In this document: piece after piece, positions 10,187 through 20,515 of the stretch
How positions within the stretch are numbered: the first letter of the stretch is position 1
Layout of the letters: every line of letters starts with the position of its first letter
Source: Glycine soja
Lineage: Eukaryota > Streptophyta > Magnoliopsida > Fabales > Fabaceae
Direction: 5' to 3'
DNA length: 64,000 nt
NCBI RefSeq assembly: GCF_004193775.1
Contig: NC_041007.1
Location: forward strand, 25,218,676 to 25,282,675
Position numbers and translations under genes: made by a program
The notes under the pieces: model-generated
What the model was told of the DNA's origin: nothing
The model's input: the letters and a program-made list of their open reading frames with translations, nothing else
The model's database searches: none

Positions 10187-11256
10187 ACATTATTGACATT
10201 GTTAATTCTTGATGATGCTTTTTACTTTTTGGATTATTATTATTATGATTATGGTTTCAGTACAATATTTCTTTTATGTTTATATACACTGCTAGTTTTA
10301 TTTTTGGGTAGTTGGTTTGCTTATTTTGAAGCATATGGAACAGTTTGACTTGATTTTGATGACATGGCAGTAAAACACTTTTATTTTTTTGTGAAAATTG
10401 GTGTATGATTTGGTTTTGAATTGAATGCATGATTGTGATGGAGTTTATGTTTCTTTTCATGAGTTTGAGCAAGTCTATATGTTAGACAAAGAATGAACAA
10501 GAATGAGAACTTGCAATTAGAATTGTTAGTCAGTAGACAGATTGATTGTGAAAGAAAAGCTTGAACCAAAACCGGTGAGAGTGTGAACTTAAACTGTGAG
10601 TGAACGACAGTCAGCTGTGAGTAATAATCTTTGCATCAATCTCTAAATTTTAGAATTAAATTTATAAATGAGGACATGATGAAGGCCATGATTGTGCATA
10701 CACAAGCCTTTTGACCAAAAAGCTTACCTTGAATTATAATTGTACCCTTTGCACCCTTTGTGAGTTGAATGATTTTGTCAATAATTGAACCCTGAACCTA
10801 AATGATTATCTCCAGATACCTTGTTTAGATTCTAGGTGAGCATATGGTTCAAGGAAAATTTACCCCAAATTTGGGGGAGTGGAACTGATTGGGATGCAAA
10901 GAAAAAGGTAAAGCATCAACACACACAACAAATAAGTTGTATGTTAAAAAAAACAGAGAAGAAAAGAGCAATCAAAGAAAATATGTGTTGTTGTAATAAG
11001 GTCAAAAGCAAATGAAAGTGAAAATCTAGTGAGCAAGCTAATTGTGTTAAAAAGATCACTTGGATAAGTCAAGGATTTGTGCTCTCTTAGAATCTAAGCC
11101 TTTGAATCCTAGAAAAAAAACCAATGATTTTTTGTAGCCAAGCCTCACTACAAGCCTGAGAAAGTCCTTCTGATTTTGTTTATACATTTTTTACTTTATG
11201 GCATGAGATGAAGTTCAAAGATTGGACCACTTGCTAGTTGTTATTAAAGATTGGAC
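10187..11256 (+). other. 3' noncoding region of element C1
   Basis: There is no credible coding sequence. A polypurine-like run (TTTGGGGGAGTGGAA) at 10868-10882 may be the remains of the polypurine tract. The start of the 3' LTR expected after it is missing, and a deletion joins this region to LTR position 4703 or so. Confidence 0.5.
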
Positions 11257-11694
11257 CAACTACTTGTATTTCTGCAATCTTTCATCTTTCTCTTCTCTTC
11301 GTTGTAAAGGAAGTTTCCCAGTTATGGAAAGTTAAATCCTCTGTTGGATCTTCCTTGTAGGTATTTGATGTAAATATCTTTTTATCTATTTAATGATGTT
11401 TTGTGTGTTCACTGTGCTATCAGAACTTCATTCTACCATGCTTTTGCCTTAATCACGTAGATGCATGTGTTTTTAGGATCATTCAACAGTTGAAACTAGT
11501 CTGATTCTTAGAACTTGATAGGACAGGGCTAGTTTGACATATTTTCATGAGGAATCGGGGTACGGTAACCTAGTTGTTGTATGTTTATCTTAATGCAGTC
11601 CTGACTGAGTTTAGTCCAAGAAGAGGAATCTGCAGACGATGCTTGATCGGGATTAGGCTAGACAATCATGAGGAATCGGGGTTTAGCATTTCAA
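11257..11694 (+). repeat. 3' LTR of C1, part 1 (5' truncated)
   Basis: The sequence matches 5' LTR positions about 4703 to 5137, with scattered substitutions. It is interrupted at 11695 by a solo LTR. TTCAA at 11690-11694 is the left target duplication of that insertion. Confidence 0.85.
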
Positions 11695-13277
11695 TGTTGG
11701 ATCAAGTGGCCTCGGAATAATTAAGAAGGGGGGGGTGAATTAATTATTAATGAACCTTTACTAATTAAAAATCTATCCTTCTTAATGTTACTTGATTCAA
11801 TTAGGCTTTTACTAAAATGTTAAGAAAGTAAAGAACAGAAATAGAAACTTCACCAAAAGTAAAAACGATAATTAAAGTGCACAGCGTTAATTAAAGAGTG
11901 TAGGGAAGAATAAGACAAACACAAGAGTTTTATATTGGTTTGGCAACAACCCGTGCCTACATCCAGTCCCCAAGCGACCTGTGGTCCTTGAGATTTCTTT
12001 CAACCTTGTAAAATCCTTTACAAGCAAAGATCCATAAGGGATGTACCCTCCCTTGTTCTCTTTGAACAACCAAGTGGATGTACCCTCCACTTGAACTGAT
12101 CCACAAGAGATGTACCCTCTACTTGTACCACAAAGGATGTACCCTCCAATGTGTTAAGACAAAGTTCTCAGACGGTTAGTCCTTTGAAACATTGTGAAGG
12201 GGAAAAAAAAGATATCTCAGGCGGTTAGTCCTTTGAAATTTTTTGTTTAAGGGAAAGGGGAGAATTAAAAGAATTCTCAGACTGTGTCGTTTTGAATTCT
12301 TTGACAATGGAGAAGGGAGACACAAAAGAATTCAGGCGGTTAGTCCTTCGTTCTTTTGGAAAGAGAGAAGAGAGACACAAAAAGAATTCAGGCGGTTAGT
12401 CCTTGGCGAATTCTCTTTGGCAAAGGGAGAAAAGAATGAAAAAGATGAATTGCATACTTTGTTTTCTGTGAAAGAACAAAGTTTGGAAACCAAAAAACTT
12501 TGAAAGCTTTTGGCAAAGGAAGAAGAAGAAGAAGAAGATATTCAAAAGTATATCAAAAAGGTTGTGTGCAAAAGTTGTAAAATTATTGTTCTTGAAATGC
12601 AAGTCAAGGTCTTGCTTTTATAGACTCTTCATGTCTTGTCAAGAAAACCATTAGAAGAGTTATAACCTTTAGAAAAACCTGAAAACCATTGGAAGAGTTA
12701 TATCTCTTGATTTTTATTCAAAACTTGTCACTGGTAATCGATTACCATAATCATGTAATCGATTACACAAAGCTTTTTATGAAAGGATATGACTCTTCAC
12801 AATTGATTTTGAATTTCAACGTTCAGATACACTAGTAATCGATTACCAATATCTTGTAATCGATTACACCATTTTGAAATCAATTGGAACATTGCAAATT
12901 CAATTAAAAGCTTTTGAAATCAAACTTTGCCACTGGTAATCGATTATAGGAAACTGGTAATCAATTACCAGAGAGTAAAAACTTTGGTCACTTAGAAAAT
13001 TTTGAGAAAAACTCTTTTGAAAAACAAAAATGTGCTATGTTTGTTTTTTGAAAAATCTTTTCAATACTTCCCTTGTGAAGTCTTATTGATTTCTTCTCTT
13101 GAATCTTGAAATCAAACTTCTCTTGATTCTTTAATCTTTTTGATTTCTTCTCATGAAACTTGAAATTTATCTTGATCTTGAACTTGTTGACTGAATCTTG
13201 AAATCACTCTTCGGTTTTTGTCATCATCAAAATTACTTGAATCAACTTGATTCATCATCATCAAGCTTGCTTCTACA
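11695..13277 (+). mobile_element. Copia-type solo LTR F1 (1583 bp), TSD TTCAA/TTCAG
   Basis: The segment starts TGTTGGATCAAGTGGCC and ends CTTGCTTCTACA. The flanks are TTCAA at left and TTCAG at right, a 5-bp duplication with one change, and its removal restores the C1 LTR. Internal features are short repeats with GATGTACCCTCC (four copies, 12035-12150) and GGCGGTTAGTCCTT (five copies, 12170-12410), and several 12-14 bp palindromes of the GGTAATCGATTACC type. Related LTRs are at 31188-32133 and 49651-50210. No internal domain is present. Confidence 0.8.
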
Positions 13278-13579
13278 TTCAGGAGACACCATAGAACGCA
13301 TGAGCATTGTTAAGTAGAGAATATCCTTCTAGCATCAGGCACCTATTAGGAAGACCAGCGTGTTGTCTACTTGTTTTTACGCATCATTTCTCGCATGATT
13401 TTTCCCTTTTTAATAGTTAGTTTACACATATGTTCATATAAATACGTCTCTTTTCACACTAGACACCTATTCACTGAAATAGCTTTATCAGGTAACACAA
13501 GTTCCCAGAGAGTTCGATACTCAGTTCTTACCATTTTATACTACTTGTGCGATCTGGTGCGCTTGCCGGAAGCGGAACA
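13278..13579 (+). repeat. 3' LTR of C1, part 2
   Basis: After the solo LTR the sequence resumes at the matching point of the 5' LTR (GAGACACCATAGAACGCATG) and runs to the LTR end GCGGAACA at 13579. Confidence 0.85.
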
Positions 13580-13788
13580 CCTTACCTATATTATGGAGCC
13601 CTAAATACAAGGCTCAAAAATAATGAAACCTTAATCTAATATGTACAAAGATAAGCAGGCTCATACTTAGCCCATGGGCCCGAAATCTACCCTAAGGCTC
13701 ATGAGAACCCTAGGGCCTTCTCTTGCATCTCTGGCCTAATCTTCCTGGATTCTTCTATCCAATGCTCTTGCGGCATAGGATTACATCA
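13580..13788 (-). repeat. Partial LTR related to the solo LTR at 1523-2488
   Basis: On the minus strand it starts TGATGTAATCC at 13788 and follows the first part of the solo LTR at 1523-2488, including GGGCCCATGGGC and CTTTGTACATATTAGATTA. It is cut off at 13580 by the end of C1. Only the first 210 bp or so of the LTR are present. Confidence 0.65.
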
Positions 13789-13895
13789 ATAGGGCCATCT
13801 GGCATCTCAAGCACTGGGTAGGAGGGTCTGCTGCCTGCTAAGGATAAGACAGATCCACCACTGGTGAGGATGGATATGTTGTAACTTGTGGTGTC
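13789..13895 (-). pseudogene. C-terminal end of an Athila env-like ORF, split by element A
   Basis: On the minus strand this encodes the last residues of an env-like product, VTTYPSSPVVDLSYP, ending in a stop at 13838. The rest of the ORF is at 39526-39955, on the other side of element A; the GTGTC duplication at both sites shows that they were once adjacent. The C-terminus resembles VDLSYL in the C1 env-like remnant. Confidence 0.55.
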
Positions 13896-15535
13896 TGTCG
13901 CAACCTACTCTTCGGCGGGAGGGCGACGCGTGACTCGCGAGATGCGTGTTCCACGAAAGGAATACGCGCGGAGTCGCCACCAACGTTTATTTGAGGAAAA
14001 CGTCGGAAAAACCGAAAAAGACGCGATCTACGAACTTTTAAGTGAAAGGTTCGGGAGTTGTATTTACGCACGGGGAAGGTATTAGCACCCCACACGTCCG
14101 TCCCAAGGGACGACAGCCTTTAATCGAATGTGCAAACATGACTTTGATTTTTTATCTTCCCTTTTTATGTCTTTATACCATTTTTATATTTTTCCTCTTT
14201 TTGTGGTCGACAAGGGTGTTTCCCTTTGCTCCTACGTATTCCTCAATTGCGATGAGGAAATCCGACCTACGTAGTTCTTTTTTATCAAGTGATTTCTTTT
14301 TTACTTAAGAGGTGATCATTTTAAGGCGTTGGACCTTGAAAATGATCCTTTTTACTTAGTAAGAAATTGAAATGACAGACTTCAAAAACCTATTTTTATG
14401 GACGAGCTTGACTAGGCGAGTTGATTTTAGCCTTAGTTTCACTTTAGTTATTAATCAATTCAATTAAGAATGAGAAATCCCAAAGAGAAAACGTCCGATT
14501 GATTTTTCGCTTTATTTTACTAAAAGATATTTTTTTTATTATTATATTATTATTTTACCTCTTTTTGATTTCCAACGTGGTTACGGCACGACCGAACGGT
14601 CGGAATTCGTTTTAACCGAAGTTAACGGATAATACAATTCAAACGTTCGGTGGAAATTTATTTTATTTTTAGGTTAAGCGAGAAATGACTTAAATAAAAT
14701 GGCTTAAGCACATCAAAAGGAGGTATACAAAGTAAATGAAACGAGAATAAAAATACACAAAACACAATGTGGACCACCACGGGTACATAGAATGAATCGA
14801 AAAGCTTGGTTCGAGGTACTTACACATTGAAGATCGAAGAACGATGAAGAACGAATGAAGAACGTCGAAGAACGGTCGAAACCTTTGCGAAATTCCTCAC
14901 GGAAAACGTTACGGAAACGTTTCGGAAGCGCCTCGGCTTAGATTTTCTTCACGGAAACAATTTTTCCAAGCAAATTCGAAAGGGAGAGAAGTGCCTAAGG
15001 GGCTGAACCCTTTTCCTTCTCACTTCCTCCCCTATTTATAGCAAAATAGGGGAGATGCTTGCCGCCCAGCTCACCAAGGCGAGCAGGGTTGCTTCCTCCA
15101 GAAGCAACAGCCTTCTGGAGGAATCTTCTGGAGGGCCCAAGTGGGTCTGGTTGCTATTTGCACCCCCATTTTTACTAAGTACACCCCTCTGCTTTTTTTT
15201 TGGTGATTCTTTTTTCGTAAAGTTACGGAAACTTACGAATTTCGTAACGATACTTGTTTTCTTTCCGTAATGTTACGGAACCTTGCGGATTACATAATCA
15301 TCCCCTTTTTGACTTACGGAATGTTACGGAACCTCACTAATTATGCAACGATGCTTCCATTTGATTTTCGGGGTGTCACGGAACCTTACGGATTGTGCAT
15401 CAATATTTTTTTGTTTTCCGGCATGTCCCGAAATTTCACAAATTACCTAATGATGGGTGCCAAGCACCTTACAAGGACCAAACAAAGGTCGCATGTCATC
15501 AAGCAAAGGTCCCCGGACGAAATTAGGGTATGACA
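13896..15535 (-). repeat. 3' LTR (1640 bp) of element A
   Basis: On the minus strand the LTR starts TGTCATACCCTAATTTCGTC and ends GTAGGTTGCGACA. U3 (15200-15500) carries degenerate repeats built on GTTACGGAA. A TATA box (GCTATAAATAGG on the minus strand) lies near 15031-15052. Compared with the 5' LTR it has about 170 extra bases at the U5 end (13911-14085), including a TGGCGACTCC stretch like the PBS. Confidence 0.9.
14224..14282. repeat. TACGTA inverted repeat inside LTR of A
   Basis: CCTACGTA and TACGTAG flank an inner CCTCA/TGAGG pair, giving a hairpin-capable inverted repeat. The same block occurs at 38182-38240, 42768-42827 and, outside the LTRs, near 16357-16403, 16613-16660 and 54679-54722. 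Confidence 0.7.
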
Positions 15536-15556
15536 GTTTCCCCTCTTTACTTGTCT
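15536..15556 (-). other. Polypurine tract of element A
   Basis: On the minus strand GTAAAGAGGGGAAAC directly precedes the LTR start TGTCATACCC. This is the expected plus-strand primer position and matches 55797-55817 in element B. Confidence 0.8.
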
Positions 15557-15682
15557 TTTATTGGAGATAAAAGGAAAGTAAAGATAAGACACTAATTTCG
15601 TTCCTCTCGGTTGACGAGAATCGCGGGTGACCTTAAAATTTTTGCATGCAAATGACATGTTGTTCCCGAGGGAACAAAAGGT

Positions 15683-16585
15683 GCAGAAGACGATGTCAGT
15701 CTCTGCATGCTATCAAGCGTTCTGTCTTACAGATAGCAAAAGAATGTTTATACGGATAACCACTCAGGTATTTCCGCCCGTCAGCGTGACTCAAAAGTCA
15801 GTATGACAGATCTTGTGAGTGCGGAAGATGATGTAAATCTCTGCGTGTCAACGGGCTTGTCGGCCGTGATTGACGAAGGGTGCAGAATGACCATAATTTG
15901 TCTCTGCGTGCCATCGGACACGACTGTGTCTGAATGGCAAAGGGGTGCGGAATGACCAAATTTTGTCTCCGCATGTCATCGGGCCCGCCGCCTCTGGATG
16001 ACAAAAGGGTTGCAGAATGACCATAATTTGTCTCTGCGTGCCATCGGACACGACTGTGTCTGAATGGCAAAGGGGTGCGGAATGACCAAATTTTGTCTCC
16101 GCATGTCATCGGGCCCGCCGCCTCTGGATGACAAAAGGGTACAGAATGACCAAATTTTGTCTCTGCGTGCCATCGGACATGACTGTGTCTGAATGGCAAA
16201 GGGGTGCGGAATGACCAAATTTTGTCTCCGCATGTCATCGGGCCCGCCGCCTCTGGATGACAAAAGGGTGCAGAATGACCATAATTTGTCTCTGCATGTC
16301 ACATGACCTCAGGGTCAGTATGACAGATCTTGTGGGGCGGCTGACAAAAGCAAGGCTCTTGCTCCTACGTATCCTCCAATGAGGAACTCAGACCTACGTA
16401 GTTCTAGATAACTTGTGAGACTTGAAAAAGTCTCCACCAGAAGATGCTGACATCTCCGGAAAGGGCGCAGATGACCACATTGGCCTCTGCTCATCAATCA
16501 CACTTGGGGTCACTGAATGATGAGGTGCGGATAACTGTAAGGTGTCTCCGCGGGCTACCAGCTCTTGGGTCATGGTAACAAAAAG
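15683..16585. repeat. Tandem array of about 63-bp double-hairpin monomers (A)
   Basis: About a dozen diverged monomers. Each has GCRGA, a loop of about 10-18 bases, TCYGC, and then a second stem. The first stem occurs as GCAGA/TCTGC and as GCGGA/TCCGC. The second occurs as GCTATC/GATAGC (15709-15737), GTCAA/TTGAC (15847-15874), GCCAT/ATGGC (15910-15938), GTCAT/ATGAC and CTCATCA/TGATGAG (about 16490-16525). Monomers at 15880-16280 alternate as near-identical dimers of about 126 bp. It lies in the 3' noncoding region, next to the polypurine tract. Confidence 0.85.
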
Positions 16586-16720
16586 CGGTGCGGTCGACAA
16601 AAGCGAGGCTCTTGCTCCTACGTATCCTCCAATGAGGAACTCAGACCTACGTAGTTCTGGATAACTTGTGAGACTTGAAAAAGTCTCGGTGTTTTCTCCA
16701 CTAAAATGCAAACATGCTTT
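16330..16720. repeat. Two direct repeats of about 105 bp with TACGTA inverted repeat (A)
   Basis: A block running from GACAAAAGC through GCTCTTGCTCCTACGTATCC to GAGACTTGAAAAAGTCTC occurs at about 16338-16440 and again at about 16596-16690. Its core matches the TACGTA inverted repeat in the LTRs. It ends in a GAGACTT/AAGTCTC palindrome. Confidence 0.8.
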
Positions 16721-17285
16721 AGCAAAGAGACAAATATTCCAACTGATTAGAGCAACATATGCTTTTTTGAGTGAAAAACAATGCGTCTACCGGGGAAGGA
16801 GAGTATGCTGATGAAATCCCTCATAACCATAAATGAGATTTTGGATGTTAGCATTTCGTTTCTAAATGACCATTTAGAGGAAACACTGGGTTCGACAAAG
16901 ATAGAAGAAATCCACTCAAAGTGTATCAATCTCGCACAGGTAAGTGTTTCATCCTAATTCCGAACCATAGATATGTCATGACTTGACTTTGCAAATTACT
17001 TCCTATCAAATCAAAAATTACATGCGTGATCATGAATCAATAGGACTTCCCTTGGGAATGGGTTCTTTTGGTGGGTTTTTCGGCTTTTGTGTGTTTTTGG
17101 CCTTTTCCTTTTTGGTTTTGCGCGAGGCGAACAAGTCACCGACGCACAAGATTTTGGTTGGTAATCAAAGGGAGAAGACCACTTTCAGGTCGTGGTTTCC
17201 TTTCCCTTTTTTTGTTCATTTGGTGACAATTCTGTATTGTACAGATATTGTCCGGTCCAAAGACCTTTCTGCACATTTCTTCTGA
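16721..17285. other. 3' noncoding region of A, no feature seen
   Basis: The stretch is homologous to about 54050-54650 of element B in inverted orientation. No domain or long frame is credible on either strand. Confidence 0.5.
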
Positions 17286-17520
17286 TTTCTTTCGATCCTT
17301 GATCAGGAGCTTTCTTTCCTTCTTTTTTTTACTTTCTCCCATTCTTTGATTGGGAATTTTCTTTCTTTTCTTTTTTCTTTCTCCCACTCTTTGATTGGGA
17401 GTTTCCTTTCTTTTCTTTTTTGCTTTCTCTTTGATTGGAAATTTTCCTTCTTTCCTTTTTTTGCTTTCTCTTTGATTGGAAATTTTCCTTCTTTCCTTTT
17501 TTTTTTTTGCTTCCGAGGGT
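17286..17520. repeat. Pyrimidine-rich tandem repeats with TTTGATTGGGA core (A)
   Basis: Four or five units of about 45-62 bp, each with CTTTGATTGGGA or CTTTGATTGGAA followed by TTTTC/TTCC-rich sequence. Some units can pair CTCCCA with TGGGAG around CTCTTTGAT. A shorter purine-strand version is at 53900-54050 in B. Confidence 0.75.
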
Positions 17521-18094
17521 AAGGATTGACATTCTCACCCTGGGTCAAGGTTTATGGTGAGTCAGGATTTCGGCTCAAGACTTGTAGAATGGCTAGACAT
17601 GATACATGTCAGGGTTTGGTTTGGTTCAAGGATAAAAGGGATGCCCCACATTATTTCCATGACACAAATGCAAAAATGATGATTTGGAAATTTTATGCAA
17701 AACTGGTCATGCATGCACCTATGTGGACACTCAAGTGTCAAATTTTTATGGTCATGTGATGCTAGGGCTCAGGATTCATTTCCTCTATTTTAAATCAACC
17801 CAATGTTTCCAAAATATGTTCTTTTATCAATTTGTGCATTCATCCGAGTCCATTTTGGGCGTCCGGGGAAATTTCACAGTGTTTACCCTTCGGGTGTACA
17901 CACACATTTCTTCCAAAAATAGCTATGATCAGCGAATTTTTTCAAAGAAAAGTTGGAAGTCATCTCTTTTCAAAAGCATGTTGGTTTTTCAGCTAGACAA
18001 CTTATTTTTCTTTTTTCCTCTCTTTTTTTTCTTTTTTTTTTCATTGTTTATTTCCTTTTCTTGTTTGTTTTTGTTTTGTTTTTTTTTTCCTTTT
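17521..18094. other. 3' noncoding region of A, T-rich
   Basis: This is homologous to 53310-53880 of B in inverted orientation. It contains long T runs (18000-18095). A short diverged frame common to both copies shows no recognisable domain. Confidence 0.4.
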
Positions 18095-18510
18095 TTTTCA
18101 TGAGGTATTTTGCTACCTAAACATGTGTATATTTTTTTGAGGTATTTTTGCTATATACATGCATATCCAAGGTATCTTGCTACCTAAACATACATATATA
18201 TGTTTTGTAAGGTATTTTTGCTATATACATTCATATCCAAGGTATCTTTCTACCTAAACATACATATATATATTTTGTGAAGTATTTTTTGTTTACATAC
18301 ATGCATATCTAAGGTATCTTTCTACCTAAACATACATATATATATATTTTGTGAAGTGTTTTTTTGTTTACATACATGCATATCTAAGGTATCTTTCTAC
18401 CTAAACATACATATATATATTTTGTGAAGTATTTTTTTGTTTACATACATGCATATCTAAGGTATTTTCACTACCTAAACATACATATATATATTTTGTG
18501 AGGTATGACT
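18095..18510. repeat. Tandem repeat of about 70 bp, about six units (A)
   Basis: Units contain AGGTATCTTTCTACCT (AGGTA and TACCT are complementary arms), ACATACATATATAT and TACATGCATATC. Successive AAGGTATC starts are near 18168, 18239, 18311, 18386 and 18459. Element B has only about three units at 53130-53310. Confidence 0.85.
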
Positions 18511-18618
18511 ACCTTCCGAGCTTGCGCTTGTTTTATTTAAATTCCCAGGATCATGAGCAACTAGGTGCGTCCTACTATAAAAAGTGATCAAATAACAAGC
18601 ATAGATTCAAAAGGTACT

Positions 18619-18650
18619 AGGTTGCCTCCTAGTAGCGCTAATTTAACGTC
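18619..18650 (-). other. Conserved post-ORF motif (A)
   Basis: On the minus strand it begins GACGTTAAATTAGCGCTACT and continues AGGAGGCAACCT. It lies about 75 bp after the stop of the 3' ORF remnant, as at 52974-53005 in B. Confidence 0.6.
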
Positions 18651-18724
18651 TTGAGCTGGATGCCTAATGATTTGTCGGTCATGGACCTAGTATTTTGCTT
18701 ACCTTTGGCTTTGGACTTGGTCGC

Positions 18725-19560
18725 CTATTGGTCGGCCATGTGTCATAGGCAACGCTCTAACCTTTTTATGGATGAGCTGAGGTGAACTCTAGAGGTGGTT
18801 GCGGTGTGTCTATTGCCCGCTACCGGCCATCCCAATGCTGCTGTGGTGTTTCGCCCTGCGCCTGCCTGGGGGCGCAGTACTTCTTGATGAAAGCTCGATT
18901 GGTAGGGGGACCTGATGACCTTGTTGGGGGCGACAGGCACTCCCTAGAACTGACAGAGACCCATATTTAGAGCTGGCAACTCCAAGACCCTGTTGGCCTT
19001 CTTCGGGTCCACTAGGTGTCTTGCGGGCACAATCCCTGCAAACAATAGATGACATCAGAAATCAGTTAGGGGAGGTGCATACTTACCTATGCCACGATGA
19101 CGTGAACTTGCTGGGGGGAACGGGCGCCCTGTAGGGCCGACAGAGGCCCGTAACCAGAGCTGGAAACCCCAGGGCCCTGTTGGACTTCTTCAGGTTCACT
19201 GGGTGTCTTTGTGGGTGCGATCCCTGCAAACAATAGATGGTATCAGAAATCAGTTGAACCATATGCATACTTACCCATGACGGGACGACACAGACCAACT
19301 GATACTTTTGCAGGGGGAGATTGGCATTGCGGTCGCTGGGCAGAATGTTGCTAAGTAGCAATGTCATCTATATCTGTGTAAGAGTGGTCATGTTGGTGCG
19401 CATGATCCGCACTCGTCACTTTGCAGCGGCACAGGTGAAATCTTGCCCTGGGATGCATAGTAGCTGTGTGATAGCCTCCCTCTCTGGTTGTGCTCGCACA
19501 GTTGGCTCTCCTCCAATATCAGGGGGTGGCCCAGGAACCGTTAAAAGGAAACTACTGGTC
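18725..19560 (-). pseudogene. 3' ORF remnant, possible plant Transposase_32-like domain (A)
   Basis: Minus-strand peptides include LLSNILPSDRNANLPLQKYQ, MHMVQLISDTIYC, NLKKSNRALGFPALVTGLCR and VRSPYQSSF-like sequence, and the product ends MADQ-like at 18725. The pattern of a conserved S..LP..R...L, then a hydrophobic helix and GFPALVTGLC, resembles the 'putative plant transposon protein' domain found in env-like ORFs of plant retrotransposons. That assignment is from memory and uncertain. The segment carrying the GFPAL block is tandemly duplicated (about 18960-19080 and 19110-19260), and stops interrupt the frame. B has the same duplicated structure at 52080-52899. Confidence 0.5.
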
Positions 19561-19652
19561 CCTTAACCGGGAGTGCAAGTCTCGGTTAAGCATTTAAGGA
19601 CAGAGGACCTTAAATTCTCTTAAGGTGCGGATGTGGAGCACATTGAAAATGA

Positions 19653-20515
19653 GGACACGTAGCCCTCTAAAGGTGAGGGCGTGCAGCCCTCTCAAGGCGA
19701 GGATGTGTAGTCCTCTAGAGGTGAGGGCGTGCAGCCCTCTGTTGGCGAGGACGTGTAGTCCTCTCAAGGTGAGGGCGTGCAGCCCTCTGTTGGTGAGGAC
19801 GTGTAGTCCTCTCAAGGTGAGGGCGTGCAACCCTCTGTTGGTGAGGACGTGTAGTCCTCTCAAGGTGAGGGCGTGCAGCCCTCTGTTGGCGAAGACGTGT
19901 AGTCCTTTCAAGGTGAGGGCGTGCAGCCCTCTGTTGGCGAGGACGTGTAGTCCTCTCAAGGTGAGGGCGTGCAGCCCTCTGTTGGCGAAGACGTGTAGTC
20001 CTCTCAAGGTGAGGGCGTGCAGCCTTCTATTGGCGAGGACGTGTAGTCCTCTAAAGGTGAGGGCGTGTAGCCTACAAAGGTGAGGACATGCAGTCCTCTG
20101 ATGGCGAGGGCGTGTAGCCCTCTGAAGGTGAGGACATGCAGTCCTCTGATGGCGAGGGCGTGTAGCCCTCTAAAGGTGAGGGCGTGTAGCCCTACAAAGG
20201 TGAGGACATGCAGTCCTCTGATGGCGAGGGCGTGTAGCCCTCTGAAGGTGAGGACATGCAGTCCTCTGATGGCGAGGGCGTGTAGCCCTCTGAAGGTGAG
20301 GACGTGTGGTCCTCTAAAGGTGAGGGCGTGTAGCCCTACGAAGGTGAGGACATGCAGTCCTCTGATGGCGAGGGCGTGTAGCCCTCTTAAGGTGAGGACA
20401 TGCAGTCCTCTGATGGCGAGGGCGTGTAGCCCTCTGAAGGTGAGGGTAACTTGTACCCAAGGCGAGGGCGGGTAGCCCTCTCAAGGCGAGGACGTGTAGT
20501 CCTCTAAAGGTGAGG
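19653..20515. repeat. 24-bp tandem minisatellite of hairpin monomers (A)
   Basis: About 36 monomers of 24 bp. Each has a 17-base unit of the form GAGGRC-N5-GYCCTC joined by about 7 bases such as TAAAGGT, TGTTGGC or TGATGGC. Stems are almost always either GAGGGC/GCCCTC or GAGGAC/GTCCTC, often alternating. The loop varies independently (GTGCA, GTGTA, ATGCA). One exception is GAGGAC with GCCCTC at 19653. Because 24 is divisible by three and stops are rare, long open frames appear on both strands; I regard these as by-products. Confidence 0.95.

Larger units (their letters stand above)
4040..13579 (+). mobile_element. Athila-like Ty3/gypsy element C1, pol-deleted and rearranged
   Basis: The element has a 1396-bp 5' LTR, a tRNA-Asp-type PBS, a decayed gag, a protease, a GCTAAGC-rich spacer, an env-like remnant and a partial 3' LTR. 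RT, RNase H and integrase are absent between the protease (ends 8695) and the conserved post-pol-type motif at 8729. The 3' LTR lacks about its first 660 bp and is split by a copia solo LTR. The outer flanks (GCTCC at left, CCTTA at right) do not match, so the two ends may come from different insertions joined by recombination. Gag, PBS type and an env-like 3' ORF place it in the Athila lineage; Calypso is a soybean family of this kind, but I cannot confirm the family name. Confidence 0.75.

Noticed and set aside
19083..19367. Possible intron with GTAAGTAT start and TGCAG end in the 3' ORF remnant
   Set aside because: The supposed intron is itself open and conserved as peptide (MHMVQ..) in both A and B, so it is more simply coding sequence.
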